34,427 nt of DNA from Clostridia bacterium (GTDB taxonomy: Bacteria; Bacillota; Clostridia; Oscillospirales; Acutalibacteraceae). Shown one piece after another: positions 6,656 through 16,668 of this stretch (position 1 is its first letter; each line of letters begins with the position of its first letter). The notes below the pieces were generated by a model that ran no database searches, was not told the DNA's origin, and saw nothing but the letters and a program-made list of their open reading frames with translations. The position numbers were made by a program, and so were the translations under genes. Where the stretch lies: contig JAFTCG010000062.1 of NCBI GenBank assembly GCA_017454815.1, positions 1-34,427 of the forward strand, in the 5' to 3' direction.

Positions 6656-8911
6656 TTATCCTTCAAAGTTAGCAATATATATCAATAACGCAAGGTCGGT
6701 GGCGTCGAGGTAGCCGTCCTCGAGCAGATCGATCGATTTCATAAAGCAGACGGAATCCGGCTCGGTGAAGGTGTTGAGATATTCGCCTGCGATCGCGAGG
6801 TCAAACACATCGACGTAACCGTCGCCGTTCGCATCTCCGCCGACAACAGCAGTGTAAGACGCCATAACGCCGCCGTCAAGATTCTTCATGGTTATCGACG
6901 TTCCCGTGCCGATGGGGTTGCTGCTTGCTTCAACGGTACAGCCGCTCAAATCAAAGAACTGTGCAAGATCTGCCGTGCCCTGCGGAACGTTCTTCAAGAG
7001 CGAATTGCCGCTGTCGATTGAAACAGTTGCGCTGTCTTTCAGCGAATAGGAGGCGACAAGCTTCGGAATCACCGCATTTTCAACTATCTCGCCGCAGACG
7101 GTACATCTTTTGACTTTCGAGCCGTCGTTCGAGTAGTTTGCAGGAGTGACGGTTTCCCAATCCCCTGCGCTGTGCGACGCATAGATTACATCTCCGACGT
7201 AATATGCTCCGCAGATGGTGCAATCGTACATTGTATATCCGTCGCTCGTGCAGGTCGGCGCAACCGTCGTTGTCTGATAGTTATGCACCTGGCTGGGCTG
7301 TTCGTCAAGGAGATATGTGTTGATATACTGATCGTAAAGCTCCCATGAATACCAGTAGTAATACGGATCAAGCTCTTTATCGAGGTTGTCAAGCGCATGG
7401 TTTGTATTCGGATAAGCCAGGAAGTGGTGAGATACGCCGTAATATGTCAGCAATCTGTCGAGCGTCTGCGCATCCGAGAACGGCACGGTAATATCTTTCA
7501 TTCCGTGACAGATGACAGTCGGTACGGTATTCGCATTGACGTAATTTGTCGGCGAAACAGAAAGCAGTTCGTTATATGCCGAATCCATCGTTGATGCAGT
7601 AAAGTACTTACCGCACATTGAGCCGAGTTCAAACAGGATCGTATTTTCGCCGAGGTTGGAGTCGAGATACTCATGGTTTGTGAGGTTTGTCGGGCCGCAT
7701 TTTGAAATTACGCAAACGGGAGTTACAGGTGACACGTTCTTCATCGAATAGGCGTAAAGCAGGGCAAGGTGTCCGCCTGCGGAACCTCCGGTCGTCATCA
7801 TCTTTGTAAGATTCATTCCGTGCTGTGCTGCGATCTCTTTTGCTTTTGTGACAGCCGTCAGAGCGTCATTCATAATGTCGTGACCTGTGACGGACGGAGA
7901 AGCATAGCGGTAGTTGATTGCAAGAGTTGCCACTCCGTATTTCATGCAGTCCTCATACGCTTTACCCGTATAGCCGCTTTTGTCGCCGTAGATCCAGCCG
8001 CCGCCATGAAGGTAGAGTATCAGCGACGTGTCTCCGGAAACATTGGACGGCAGGAAAAGATCCATGCTCTGCCGCGTTGTGTCAGCGCCGTAAACGTAAT
8101 CCCTGTAAGCTATGGGAGCGGTGACGTTGCCGCCGCGCTTATAGCTTCGGCAATATTCGCATTCAGTTATGGGACCGTCATGAACGAGGGCGTTCTTGGC
8201 GCTGTCAAGCCTTGATGCCGTTGCGTCCATTGAGCTTTGCGCGACGTTGCCGTTCGCGATCAAAGCCTGCGCCTCAGAGAGAACGGACGTATAATTTTCA
8301 TAGGAAGACGAAGTCCAGCAGGATTCCCGGAGAATGTTGCCCGTTCCGATCTTTGCGCGAAGCGCAGAGGAATCGACGACCTCGATCCTGATCGTCGCGC
8401 TGACACTGCAGCTATCTGTTAAAGCATATTTGCCATACTTGAAATCGACGGAAATCCTTGCGGTGATGGTGAACTCCTTGACCGTTCCAACCGCCGGAAC
8501 GGTACCGATGAGGCTGCCTGACGCGGTGTTGGAAAGCTGGACGTTGTCGCCGGTGCTGAACCAGACGGAATTGTTGATAAATTTGTCGGAAATATCGTAT
8601 TCCGTCGTGGAAATGCTCGTCGTCAGCACACAGCCATCCATAGCAAAATCAACCGAATAGATGTTGCCCATATCGCTGAAATTGCTGACATCATATCTGT
8701 CAACGTAATAAGTGACCTTTGAGCCTGAAACGGCACTTGCGCCGCTCAAAGTCAGCTTTGCGGCAGCTTTTCCGTAACCACCCATAGCGGAAGTGCTGTA
8801 GGATTCGCTTCCCGCCGTCGGCCACGCAAAAGACTGAATGCTCATCATCGACAAGCTGCCAAATAACATCACCATAGCCATGATTATGCTGATAATTTTT
8901 CTGATTCTCAT
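6656..8911 (-). CDS. Secreted dockerin-bearing esterase P1 (alpha/beta hydrolase, 751 aa)
   Basis: A signal peptide (residues 1-29, ending QSFA) starts 7 bases after GCGAGGTAG. Residues 40-180 form a beta-rich domain of unknown family shared by all five paralogues. Residues about 183-243 look like a FIVAR helical domain. The alpha/beta hydrolase follows (265-535): HGGGW oxyanion motif at 302-306, nucleophile Ser377 in GGSAGG, Asp473 and His505. This is the BD-FAE/acetyl-esterase type, acting on acetyl or feruloyl esters of plant polysaccharides; the substrate is inferred. One full CxxC ribbon and a cap ribbon (550-618), a pre-dockerin module (625-692) and a type I dockerin (693-749, loops DANGDGYVDVFD and DLLEDGYLDATD) complete it. 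P2 lies 48 bases upstream with no terminator between, so co-transcription is likely. Its closest relative in the catalytic half is P2. Confidence 0.92.
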   Translation of the reverse strand: MRIRKIISIIMAMVMLFGSLSMMSIQSFAWPTAGSESYSTSAMGGYGKAAAKLTLSGASAVSGSKVTYYVDRYDVSNFSDMGNIYSVDFAMDGCVLTTSISTTEYDISDKFINNSVWFSTGDNVQLSNTASGSLIGTVPAVGTVKEFTITARISVDFKYGKYALTDSCSVSATIRIEVVDSSALRAKIGTGNILRESCWTSSSYENYTSVLSEAQALIANGNVAQSSMDATASRLDSAKNALVHDGPITECEYCRSYKRGGNVTAPIAYRDYVYGADTTRQSMDLFLPSNVSGDTSLILYLHGGGWIYGDKSGYTGKAYEDCMKYGVATLAINYRYASPSVTGHDIMNDALTAVTKAKEIAAQHGMNLTKMMTTGGSAGGHLALLYAYSMKNVSPVTPVCVISKCGPTNLTNHEYLDSNLGENTILFELGSMCGKYFTASTMDSAYNELLSVSPTNYVNANTVPTVICHGMKDITVPFSDAQTLDRLLTYYGVSHHFLAYPNTNHALDNLDKELDPYYYWYSWELYDQYINTYLLDEQPSQVHNYQTTTVAPTCTSDGYTMYDCTICGAYYVGDVIYASHSAGDWETVTPANYSNDGSKVKRCTVCGEIVENAVIPKLVASYSLKDSATVSIDSGNSLLKNVPQGTADLAQFFDLSGCTVEASSNPIGTGTSITMKNLDGGVMASYTAVVGGDANGDGYVDVFDLAIAGEYLNTFTEPDSVCFMKSIDLLEDGYLDATDLALLIYIANFEG

Positions 8912-8959
8912 GTTATCTACCTCGCTTCATCGTGGAGTATATGGGTGAGCTTTAGTTTT

Positions 8960-11224
8960 TCAGAATTCATAGTTCGCGATCGCATTGAGTTTGCTGACGT
9001 CAAAAGCGTCAACGAAGCCGTCTTCTTCAAGGTCTGCGGCGCTCATATATGCCGAGCCCTCTTCAAAATCAGTTTCAAAATTTGCTACGCTCGAGATCAC
9101 GGAAATGTCAAAGGCGTCAACGAAGCCGTCACCCGTCACGTCGCCGGGGAAGACGAGAGTGTAAGTTTCAAGCGTTTCACCCGTTGCGGCGGATTTTACA
9201 ATCAGCTTTGTGCCCGTGCCGAAGCCGCCGGAGGTTTCCTCATATTCAAAGGTCGTGCCCTCGTGGTCGAGAAAACTTTCGAGGTCGGTCGTCCCCTGTT
9301 CAACGTTCTTTATGAGCTTATTGTCCTTGTCTATAACAAGCCCGGAGCCCTCTTTTGCAGTTATTTCTGCAACGGGAAGAACAAGTTTTTCGATCGGTCT
9401 TGTTTCAATTATCTCTCCGCAAACGGAACATTTCAGCGTTTCAACTCCTTCGGAGTCGTACGTCGCCGGAGTAACCGTAACCCATTCGCCGGGGATATGC
9501 CCGCCCTTCTCGATGTCGCCGACGTGGTATTCGCCGCAGGTCTTGCAGGTGTAGATCTTGTATCCGTCGCTCGTGCAGGTCTTTTCAACGGTTTTGACGT
9601 CGTAATCATGCGTCGGAACGGGATTGATGTTTTTGAGATAAGTGTCAACAAACTGATCGAACAGGCGGTCGGCATAAGCGACGTATTCGGGGTCAGTTCC
9701 GATGTCGATGGCGTGGTTTGTGTTGGGGTACGCCAGGAAATAGTGCGTGACGTTGTAGTAAGTCAGCAGTTTATCGAGCGTTTCCGCGTCGGAGAAAGGA
9801 ACGGTAATATCCTTTTTGCCGTGGCAGATGACCGTCGGAACGGTGTTCGCGTTGACGTAGTTTATGGGTGAAACGGCAAGAAGCTCGTTATATGCCTGAT
9901 CCATAGTGGAAGCGGTGAAATACCTGCCGCACATCGAGCCGAGCTCAAACAGGATCGTGCTTTCGCCGAGGTTTGAGGAGAGATATTCTCTGTTCGTAAG
10001 GTTTGTCGGGCCGCATTTTGAGAAAGCCGCAACAGGTCTGATGGGAGAATCGTTCTGCCTTGCGTAAGCGTAGAAAAGCGTCAGATGACCGCCCGCAGAG
10101 CCGCCGTAGGGCATCATCTGTTTTATGTTGAGCCCATGCTTTGCGCCGAGTTCCTTCGCCTTTGCGAGCGCGCTTGCAATGTCGTCAAGAATGTCAAAGC
10201 CGTTTACGTTCTGGGATGTGTAGCGGTAGCTTATCGTCAGGGTTGCGACGCCGTATTTCATGCAGTCGTTGTAGGCTCTGCCGGAATACTCGGATTTGTC
10301 GCCGTAGATCCAGCCGCCGCCGTGGAGGTAGAGGATGAGCGAAACGTCGCCCGTAACGTTGGATGGCAAATAAAGATCCATGCACTGCCTTACCGGGTCC
10401 GTTCCGTAAACAATGTCTTCATAGGCGATCGGAGTTGTGGCGATCCCCTCTTTTTGGCTCTTGCAGTATTCGCATTCTGTGATGGAGCCGACGTGGACGA
10501 GCGCGTTCCTCGCGCTGTCGAGGCTCGTGACAGCGGAATCGAGCTCAGCCTGGCTCACCATCCTGCCATCGACGAGGTCTTTTGCGTTGTTGAGAGCCGT
10601 CGTGTAGTCGGCGAAGGATGAAGCTGTCCAGCAGGAGCTTTGGAGAAGATTGCCCGTACCGATGCGCGCCTGAAGGGCCGAGGAATCAACGACCACGATC
10701 CTGACGTTGATCGATACGCTGCAGCTGTCAGTCAAAGCGTAATTGTTGTATTTGAAATCAACGCTGATGCTTGCGGTGACGGTGAACTCCTTCACTGTTC
10801 CGGCCGCAGGGACTTCGCCGATGAGCATTCCCGATTTGCTGTCGGAAAGCTGAACGTTGCTGCCAGTGCTGAACCACTGCGAATTGTAGATATATTTTTC
10901 GGAAATATCGTATGCGGTCGTGGAGACGCTCGTCGTAAGAACGCATCCGTCCATCGCAAATTCGACAGTGTAGATGTTTTTCAGATCCTCAAAGTTTTTC
11001 ACGGCATATCTGTCGACGTAATAGGTCGCGGTATTACCGTCGACTTCGCTTGCACCGCCGAAAGTCAGCTTTGCGGCAGCTTTTCCGTTAGCGCCCATTT
11101 TGGAAACAGAGCAGCTCTTGTTGCCTGCGACAGGCCATGCAAAAGATGTCTGGGTCAACATACTCAATGCGGAGCACATCAACACCATAGCCATGATTAA
11201 ACTGATGATCTTTCTTGCTTTCAT
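8960..11224 (-). CDS. Secreted dockerin-bearing esterase P2 (alpha/beta hydrolase, 754 aa)
   Basis: The architecture is the same as P1: signal peptide 1-29 (TSFA), unknown beta-rich domain to about 180, FIVAR-like helices, then hydrolase with HGGGW at 301-305, Ser376 in GGSAGG, Asp472 and His504. Ribbon repeats, pre-dockerin module and dockerin follow. A GAGGAAA ribosome binding site precedes the ATG. N-terminal and catalytic parts are close to P1 (both contain FAMDGCVLTTS and SKCGPTNLTN). The dockerin (GDVTGDGFVDAFD and DLEEDGFVDAFD) and the preceding module (HEGTTFEYEE, GFGTGT) are instead of the P4 type. The gap to P3 upstream is 118 bases with no clear terminator or promoter, so P3-P2-P1 may form one transcript. 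Function is probably acetyl/feruloyl esterase, by family. Confidence 0.92.
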   Translation of the reverse strand: MKARKIISLIMAMVLMCSALSMLTQTSFAWPVAGNKSCSVSKMGANGKAAAKLTFGGASEVDGNTATYYVDRYAVKNFEDLKNIYTVEFAMDGCVLTTSVSTTAYDISEKYIYNSQWFSTGSNVQLSDSKSGMLIGEVPAAGTVKEFTVTASISVDFKYNNYALTDSCSVSINVRIVVVDSSALQARIGTGNLLQSSCWTASSFADYTTALNNAKDLVDGRMVSQAELDSAVTSLDSARNALVHVGSITECEYCKSQKEGIATTPIAYEDIVYGTDPVRQCMDLYLPSNVTGDVSLILYLHGGGWIYGDKSEYSGRAYNDCMKYGVATLTISYRYTSQNVNGFDILDDIASALAKAKELGAKHGLNIKQMMPYGGSAGGHLTLFYAYARQNDSPIRPVAAFSKCGPTNLTNREYLSSNLGESTILFELGSMCGRYFTASTMDQAYNELLAVSPINYVNANTVPTVICHGKKDITVPFSDAETLDKLLTYYNVTHYFLAYPNTNHAIDIGTDPEYVAYADRLFDQFVDTYLKNINPVPTHDYDVKTVEKTCTSDGYKIYTCKTCGEYHVGDIEKGGHIPGEWVTVTPATYDSEGVETLKCSVCGEIIETRPIEKLVLPVAEITAKEGSGLVIDKDNKLIKNVEQGTTDLESFLDHEGTTFEYEETSGGFGTGTKLIVKSAATGETLETYTLVFPGDVTGDGFVDAFDISVISSVANFETDFEEGSAYMSAADLEEDGFVDAFDVSKLNAIANYEF

Positions 11225-11342
11225 TGTTATTTCCTCGCTTTTGTAAAGGCTGCAGTGTCAGATGATACAAGCAATATCAATTTGCAGCTACGGCGCTCAA
11301 AGATTTGTGAGCATAATCGTTTTCAATGTTGGACAAAAGAAT

Positions 11343-14117
11343 TCATTCTTCAAAGTTTGCAATATAGATGAGATACGCAAGGTCGGTGGCGTCGAGGTAT
11401 CCGTCTTCAAGCATATCGACGGCTTTCATGAACGCCTCGTCTTCGGGCTCGGTGAAGGTGTTGATATACTCCCCTGCGAGCGCAAGGTCAAATGCGTCAA
11501 CGTAGCCGTCGCCCGTCACATCTCCTCCGACAACAGCCGTATACGTCGCAAGAGTTGCTCCTCCAAGAGATTTGATCGTAACCGTTGAGCCCGTTGCTAT
11601 AACGCCGGGGTCGGTTTCGACCGTGCAACCGCCCAGGAAAAGGTATTCGCTCAGATCGTCGATTCCCTGTGGGATATTTTTCAAAAGCATACTGTCGCCG
11701 TCGAAGCTGAGGTCGGTGTTTTGCGCCGGAGCAAATTCAGGCTCAAGCACAGGAACTTTTTTGGTGTTGATCGTCGCTCCGCAAACGGTGCATCTTTTGA
11801 CCTGAGTACCCTCTGTGACATAAGTTGCGGGAACGGTGATCTCCCAGGGTCCGACTTTGTGAGAAGTCTTTGCAAAAGTCGTGTGCTCCCTCGAAATCTC
11901 TGCCGAGCAAACCGTGCAGTACACAACGTCGTCATATCCGCCGTTTGTAAGGCAGGTTGAAGCGGTCTCGTTCTCCCTGACGGTCGCTCCGGGAGTGTGT
12001 CCCGTTGCAGGTATCGTCTGCTGGGCGACGAAGACCTCGCCGCAAGTTGAGCAGTGGGTTCCTGCGGTCTTGCCGTCCGTTGTGCAAGTTGCTGCAACGG
12101 CAGCGTCGTCGACCACGTTATGACCGGTCGCGGCTATCGTCTGCTGCGCTTCAAAAACCTCTCCGCAAACAGAGCAGTAAGAGCCTTTCGTCAAGCCGCT
12201 TTGCGTGCAGGTCGGGGCAACAGCCGCCTGATTTACGGTCGTATGGCCTTTGGGAAGAAGCTCAACGTGAGTGCTCGAAACCTGCTGGCCGCAAACGGTA
12301 CAGGTTACAACGCCGTCAAAGCTGCCGCCCGTTGTACAGGTGGGAGCAACGTAGTTTTGTCTGACTTCCGCGCCCTCAGTGTGGGAGGGGTTTACGAAGT
12401 CGGAAAGGTAATATTTTCCGCAGTCGGAACACGTATATTTCGTATAACCCTCAGTCGTACAGGTTTTTGGCGTAACTGTCGCAACGTAATGGTGAACCGT
12501 TATCGGCTGAACGTCGAGAAGATATGTGTCGATATATCTTTCAAGCGCCGCCTGCATCAATACGGATTTATCGGGGTCGCTTTCAAGTCCGTGGTTGGAG
12601 TTGGGGAAGACGATATACTCATGGGGAACGCCTGCGTTGTCGAGCGCCTGATTGAGCACGATAGAATCGGTGAACGGCACCATTGAGTCCTGCATTCCGT
12701 GGCACACGATCGTCGGAACGGAATTGCTGTTGACAAAATACGCAGGAGACATCTCACGCAATGCATACAAAGCATACTGCCTTGTTTCAGCTGTGAAATA
12801 GAATCCGCTGATGCATGAAAGAATGTTGTTCATATAACTTGCTTCATCCATATATGCGTCGTTGCACAGCCAGGCAGGTCCGCTCTTGTCAAAAACGCAG
12901 ACAGGTCTGATCGCAGAAACGTCAGCCCTCGTGTAGGCATACATCATCGAAAGATGGGCTCCGGCGGAGAATCCGTAAACCATCATCTTCTTGATGTTGA
13001 GCCCTTTGGAAGCCGCAGTATCCTTTATATGCGCTACAGCCGCCTGAATGTCGTTCAAAATGTCGCGTCCGTTGACGTTGACCGAAGTATAGCGATAGCT
13101 GATCGCAGCGGTCGCAACGCCGTACGTCTGGCATGCGCTCAGCGCCTCGTTAGTCATGTTTTCTTTGCTGCCGAAAAGCCACGTGCCACCGTGGATAAAG
13201 AGGATCATGGAAATATCGCCGCTCGTGTTTGCGGGGAGATAAAGGTCATAGAGGTTTCTTTCGCCGGCAGAGCCGTAGGAAAGGTTGAGATAAGAGTCAA
13301 CTCTTATGTCCGTGTTTCCGCCGCCGTTGCGGCAGTATTCGCAGGCGGAAAGAAGACCGTCATGGACGAGGTTTTCCTTCGCGGCGGAAAGCGCTGTGCA
13401 GGCGCTGTTGATGTCGCTCTGGCTTGCGCTTGAGCTGTCGGCGATAGTCTGTGCATTGCTCAGAGCGGTCGCAAACGGAGCCCAGGTTGCGCTCGTCCAG
13501 CAGGACTGCCTCAAGCCCGAACAGCTTGAAATCACCTGACGAAGCTGAGTTGTGTCAACGGCTTTGACTTTGATAGTAGCAGTAACGGAAGCCGAGTCTG
13601 TCGGCCACAGGCTCATACCGTTAACGACGTAATAGAATGTCGAAGATACGCCGGCAGTGACGGTAAACTCAGTCGATGAGCCTGCCGCCGGAATCTCTCC
13701 GGACAAAGTGCCTTCCCTTTCAAACGGAACGGGGCCCCTGTTTTCCGTTGTGCTGCCGCTCAGGGGAGTATCTTTGTTCGTGCAGGGGTTGGAAAGAGTA
13801 TAACCTGTGCTCGTCACGTCCGTTGAAGCATAGATACCCGTCGCCCACATATCGACTTTATAAGTCGTTCCGAGCTGGCTGAAATCGGTATAGAAATACC
13901 TGTCGACAACGTAAGTCGCTGTCGTGTCGGAAACAGAATCCGCATTGTAGAAATAGAGTCCCACGCCGCAATACATATATCCTCCGCCCTTTTCGACGCT
14001 GAGCGTCTGACTACCCTTGTCGGCAGCAAAGGTCTTGAGCTCAAATTTCGGCAAAAACGCCGCCATCATTACAAGGCACATGAAAATGCACACAAAGGCC
14101 TTAACTGTTTTTTTCAC
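11343..14117 (-). CDS. Secreted dockerin-bearing esterase P3 with expanded ribbon repeats (924 aa)
   Basis: The likely start is GTG at 14117, giving MKKTVKAF like P4, behind AGGGGTGA; a GTG three codons upstream is the alternative. A signal peptide (about 1-31) is followed by the unknown domain, FIVAR-like helices (190-252) and the hydrolase. The hydrolase has HGGTW at 309-313 and Ser384 in GFSAGA instead of GGSAGG, with Asp477 and His509, so the triad is intact but the oxyanion and elbow surroundings differ from the other four. Five full CxxC ribbons and a cap copy (about 550-805) replace the usual one plus cap, which explains the extra length. The C-terminal dockerin (DVTGDGYVDAFD, DMLEDGYLDATD) and pre-dockerin module resemble P1. 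It has its own promoter. The altered elbow suggests another ester preference, which is inference. Confidence 0.9.
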   Translation of the reverse strand: MKKTVKAFVCIFMCLVMMAAFLPKFELKTFAADKGSQTLSVEKGGGYMYCGVGLYFYNADSVSDTTATYVVDRYFYTDFSQLGTTYKVDMWATGIYASTDVTSTGYTLSNPCTNKDTPLSGSTTENRGPVPFEREGTLSGEIPAAGSSTEFTVTAGVSSTFYYVVNGMSLWPTDSASVTATIKVKAVDTTQLRQVISSCSGLRQSCWTSATWAPFATALSNAQTIADSSSASQSDINSACTALSAAKENLVHDGLLSACEYCRNGGGNTDIRVDSYLNLSYGSAGERNLYDLYLPANTSGDISMILFIHGGTWLFGSKENMTNEALSACQTYGVATAAISYRYTSVNVNGRDILNDIQAAVAHIKDTAASKGLNIKKMMVYGFSAGAHLSMMYAYTRADVSAIRPVCVFDKSGPAWLCNDAYMDEASYMNNILSCISGFYFTAETRQYALYALREMSPAYFVNSNSVPTIVCHGMQDSMVPFTDSIVLNQALDNAGVPHEYIVFPNSNHGLESDPDKSVLMQAALERYIDTYLLDVQPITVHHYVATVTPKTCTTEGYTKYTCSDCGKYYLSDFVNPSHTEGAEVRQNYVAPTCTTGGSFDGVVTCTVCGQQVSSTHVELLPKGHTTVNQAAVAPTCTQSGLTKGSYCSVCGEVFEAQQTIAATGHNVVDDAAVAATCTTDGKTAGTHCSTCGEVFVAQQTIPATGHTPGATVRENETASTCLTNGGYDDVVYCTVCSAEISREHTTFAKTSHKVGPWEITVPATYVTEGTQVKRCTVCGATINTKKVPVLEPEFAPAQNTDLSFDGDSMLLKNIPQGIDDLSEYLFLGGCTVETDPGVIATGSTVTIKSLGGATLATYTAVVGGDVTGDGYVDAFDLALAGEYINTFTEPEDEAFMKAVDMLEDGYLDATDLAYLIYIANFEE

Positions 14118-14179
14118 ATCGATCACCCCTACGGAAGTTCTTTACATAATATCCTGTAATACTAATCCTATTTTATAAT

Positions 14180-14208
14180 ATTTTATCATAAAATTTTATA
14201 ATTGTAAA
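14180..14208 (-). promoter_or_regulatory. Promoter of the P3-P2-P1 unit
   Basis: On the minus strand, TTTACA (14208-14203) and TAAAAT (14185-14180) are separated by 17 bases. The -10 lies 63 bases before the GTG start. The same hexamers and spacing occur before P4. Confidence 0.55.
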
Positions 14209-14231
14209 TGGCTTTTTCTCAAAAACTTGCC

Positions 14232-14260
14232 AAAAAAACGGTCGCACTTTCGCACGACCG
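14232..14260 (-). terminator. Terminator after esterase P4
   Basis: On the minus strand a 9-bp stem (CGGTCGTGC with GTGCGACCG, with wobble pairs near the top) closes on a GAAA tetraloop and is followed by seven T (14238-14232). It lies 80 bases past the P4 stop and upstream of the P3 promoter. Confidence 0.9.
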
Positions 14261-14340
14261 GTTTTCGGTTGAATAGTTATTAAGCTGTCTTACGTCTCAA
14301 AGAGGAAGTTTCCCCTCCCCGATTGAAAACGGTTTTAACG

Positions 14341-16605
14341 TTATCCTTCGTAATTGGAATAATAGTTGATATAAGCAACGTCAAACGAGTCAATGAAGCC
14401 GTCTTCAAACATATCAGCCGCTTTCATGAACGCAAGCATTTCGGGTTCTGTTTCATAGTTGGCATATGCTGTCACAACGGCGATGTCAAACGCATCGATA
14501 TAGCCGTCGCCCGTAACGTCGCCGGGGATGACGATCGTGTAGGACGCTACGATTTCACCTGTTGCGTCAGAAACGATGTTGACCGTAGAGCCTGTTCCGA
14601 ATCCGTTATCTCCGGGGACATACTCGATAGTAGCTCCTTCGTGGTTGATCAAACCTTCAAGGCTATCTATACCTTGTTCAACGTTCGTGATGAGACCATT
14701 TTCTTCGTCAATTACGATGTCCGTTCCATCAACGGGAGTGATCTCAATTGTTTCGACGAGCCTCGGGATCGCTCTGGAGTCGAGAGTTTCGCCGCAAACT
14801 GTGCATTTGACAGCTTCAAGTCCGTCAGCTTCGGCAGTTGCGGGAGTAACAACTTCCCATTCGCCGGGCTCATGGCCGCCCTTGACGATGTTGGAGACGA
14901 AATACTGTCCGCAATCCTTACAATAGTTCATCGTGTAGCCGTCGGAAGTGCAAGTCTTGGGAACCAGGTTGGAAACGTATTTGTGAACTTCGGTGGGCTC
15001 GGTATCTTTGAGGTAAGTGTTAATGTATTCGGTATATTTCTGCATAGTCAGAGCATACTGATCGGGGTCGGATTCAAGTCCGTGACCGGAGTTCGGGAAA
15101 GGTATAAACTCATAAGTCCTTCCGAGAGAATTCAACTTCTGGACAAGACGCGTTGCGTCGGAATAGTCGACCGTTGTATCCTTCATTCCGTGGGAGATGA
15201 CCGTCGGAACTGAGTTGGCCGCGTAGTTGATGGGAGAAACTTTGAGGAGATCGTCTTTGTAGTAGTTCTGAGTTACAGAGCCGATGACCGATTTGCCGGA
15301 GATCCAAGAAAGAAGATTGCGCATATCTTTTGTGCTGATCGAGGAATCCCAATATGCAGAGTTGGACAAGTCTGTCGGGCCTGACAATGAAACAACGCAA
15401 ACGGGTCTGACGGCGGAAACTTCGCTTCTTGAATAGGCGTAGAGCATTGCCATATGACCGCCGGCAGAGCCGCCCGTTGTCATAAGCCTGTCAAGGTTGA
15501 GTCCGTATCCGGCAGCGACTTCCTTCGCCTTTGCGACAGCCGCCTGAACGTCGTCCATCAAATCATTTCCGTCAACGGAAGAAGAAAGATAGCGGTAGCT
15601 GATGGCGGCGGTTGCAACGCCATAGTTGATGCAGTCGCCGTAAGCGGAAGACGTCGTGTATTCCTTGCTGCCGTATGTCCATGCGCCGCCGTGGATGTTC
15701 ATGATAAGTCCGCAGTTGCCTGCTTTGTTTTCGGGGAGATAAAGATCCATGACGTTTCTTACGTCGGGGCCATACTGGATGTCCTTGATGATGATGACTC
15801 CGGAGGTGGAGCCTGTTGATCCGCCGAGACAGTATTCGCATTCGGTGATAGGCCCAACGTGAACAAGTCCCGCGATCGCTACTTCGAGGTCGTATGCCGC
15901 GGATTCGATTTGAACGTCAGTTGCGTTCGCATTGTGTGCGATTGCGCTCGCGGATTGGTAAACCGGATAAAAGGCCGCCCATGATTCAGGCGTCCAGCAT
16001 TCGCTCCTGTACCTTGAAACGCTCATCACAAGGGAAGAAAGGTCAGAAGAATCGATGCAGCGGATCTTGATGTTTACTGTCTTGGAAACGCCGTCGGTGA
16101 AATAAGTTCCGTTGAGAACGGAATATGCCGAGATGTTCGCCGTGAGAGTGCAGTTCTTTTCTTCGCCGACTTCGGGAAGATCGCCCATGAGCCTTCCGCC
16201 TGCGGTAACCTGAATAAGGCTGCTGTTTTTGCTCGTGTTGCTGGAAATCTGGAGCAAATCATTCTTATAGGCGTTGGTAATGCCGCATCCCGTGGCGGAG
16301 ATCTCCGTGTTGACATAGATGCCGATGACCGAAAAAGTCACGTTGTATACGTCGCCGAGGTCTTCAAGCTTTGAATGATAAGCCAGGTCGGCAACGTAGG
16401 TGATCGTGTCGCCTTCAACATAAGCCGCTTTTGACATTTCGACTTTTACGGCGGTGTTGTTGTAGGTGCTGATGAGGTCGCCGCTGCTGTAATAAGCGTC
16501 TCCCGCCGGAGCGGCAGAAGCGTCAAGGCTGAACTTCGGGACAAAAGTCAAAGTCAACGCAAGACACAAAGCGATCAAAAAGATCTGTTTCAGTGTTTTC
16601 TTCAT
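14341..16605 (-). CDS. Secreted dockerin-bearing esterase P4 (alpha/beta hydrolase, 754 aa)
   Basis: The ATG at 16605 follows CGGAGGA. A signal peptide ends near residue 31 (DASAA). The unknown beta-rich domain (about 45-185), FIVAR-like helices (190-250) and hydrolase follow. HGGAW is at 305-309, Ser380 in GGSAGG, Asp476 in GMKDTTVD and His508 in NSGHGLE, so the triad is complete. One CxxC ribbon plus cap, the pre-dockerin module (HEGATIEYVP, GFGTGS) and a dockerin (DVTGDGYIDAFD, DMFEDGFIDSFD) complete it. The N-terminal and catalytic parts are closest to P5 (both have YHSxLxDLG and YxSWxS-type segments), whereas the dockerin is closest to P2. The gene is flanked by its own promoter and a terminator, so it is probably monocistronic. 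Confidence 0.92.
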   Translation of the reverse strand: MKKTLKQIFLIALCLALTLTFVPKFSLDASAAPAGDAYYSSGDLISTYNNTAVKVEMSKAAYVEGDTITYVADLAYHSKLEDLGDVYNVTFSVIGIYVNTEISATGCGITNAYKNDLLQISSNTSKNSSLIQVTAGGRLMGDLPEVGEEKNCTLTANISAYSVLNGTYFTDGVSKTVNIKIRCIDSSDLSSLVMSVSRYRSECWTPESWAAFYPVYQSASAIAHNANATDVQIESAAYDLEVAIAGLVHVGPITECEYCLGGSTGSTSGVIIIKDIQYGPDVRNVMDLYLPENKAGNCGLIMNIHGGAWTYGSKEYTTSSAYGDCINYGVATAAISYRYLSSSVDGNDLMDDVQAAVAKAKEVAAGYGLNLDRLMTTGGSAGGHMAMLYAYSRSEVSAVRPVCVVSLSGPTDLSNSAYWDSSISTKDMRNLLSWISGKSVIGSVTQNYYKDDLLKVSPINYAANSVPTVISHGMKDTTVDYSDATRLVQKLNSLGRTYEFIPFPNSGHGLESDPDQYALTMQKYTEYINTYLKDTEPTEVHKYVSNLVPKTCTSDGYTMNYCKDCGQYFVSNIVKGGHEPGEWEVVTPATAEADGLEAVKCTVCGETLDSRAIPRLVETIEITPVDGTDIVIDEENGLITNVEQGIDSLEGLINHEGATIEYVPGDNGFGTGSTVNIVSDATGEIVASYTIVIPGDVTGDGYIDAFDIAVVTAYANYETEPEMLAFMKAADMFEDGFIDSFDVAYINYYSNYEG

Positions 16606-16668
16606 GCTGATTCCTCCGTTTGCTGATAGTTTTTTAAAAAGAGCTGATTCGAGCCCTACTTGTAATTT

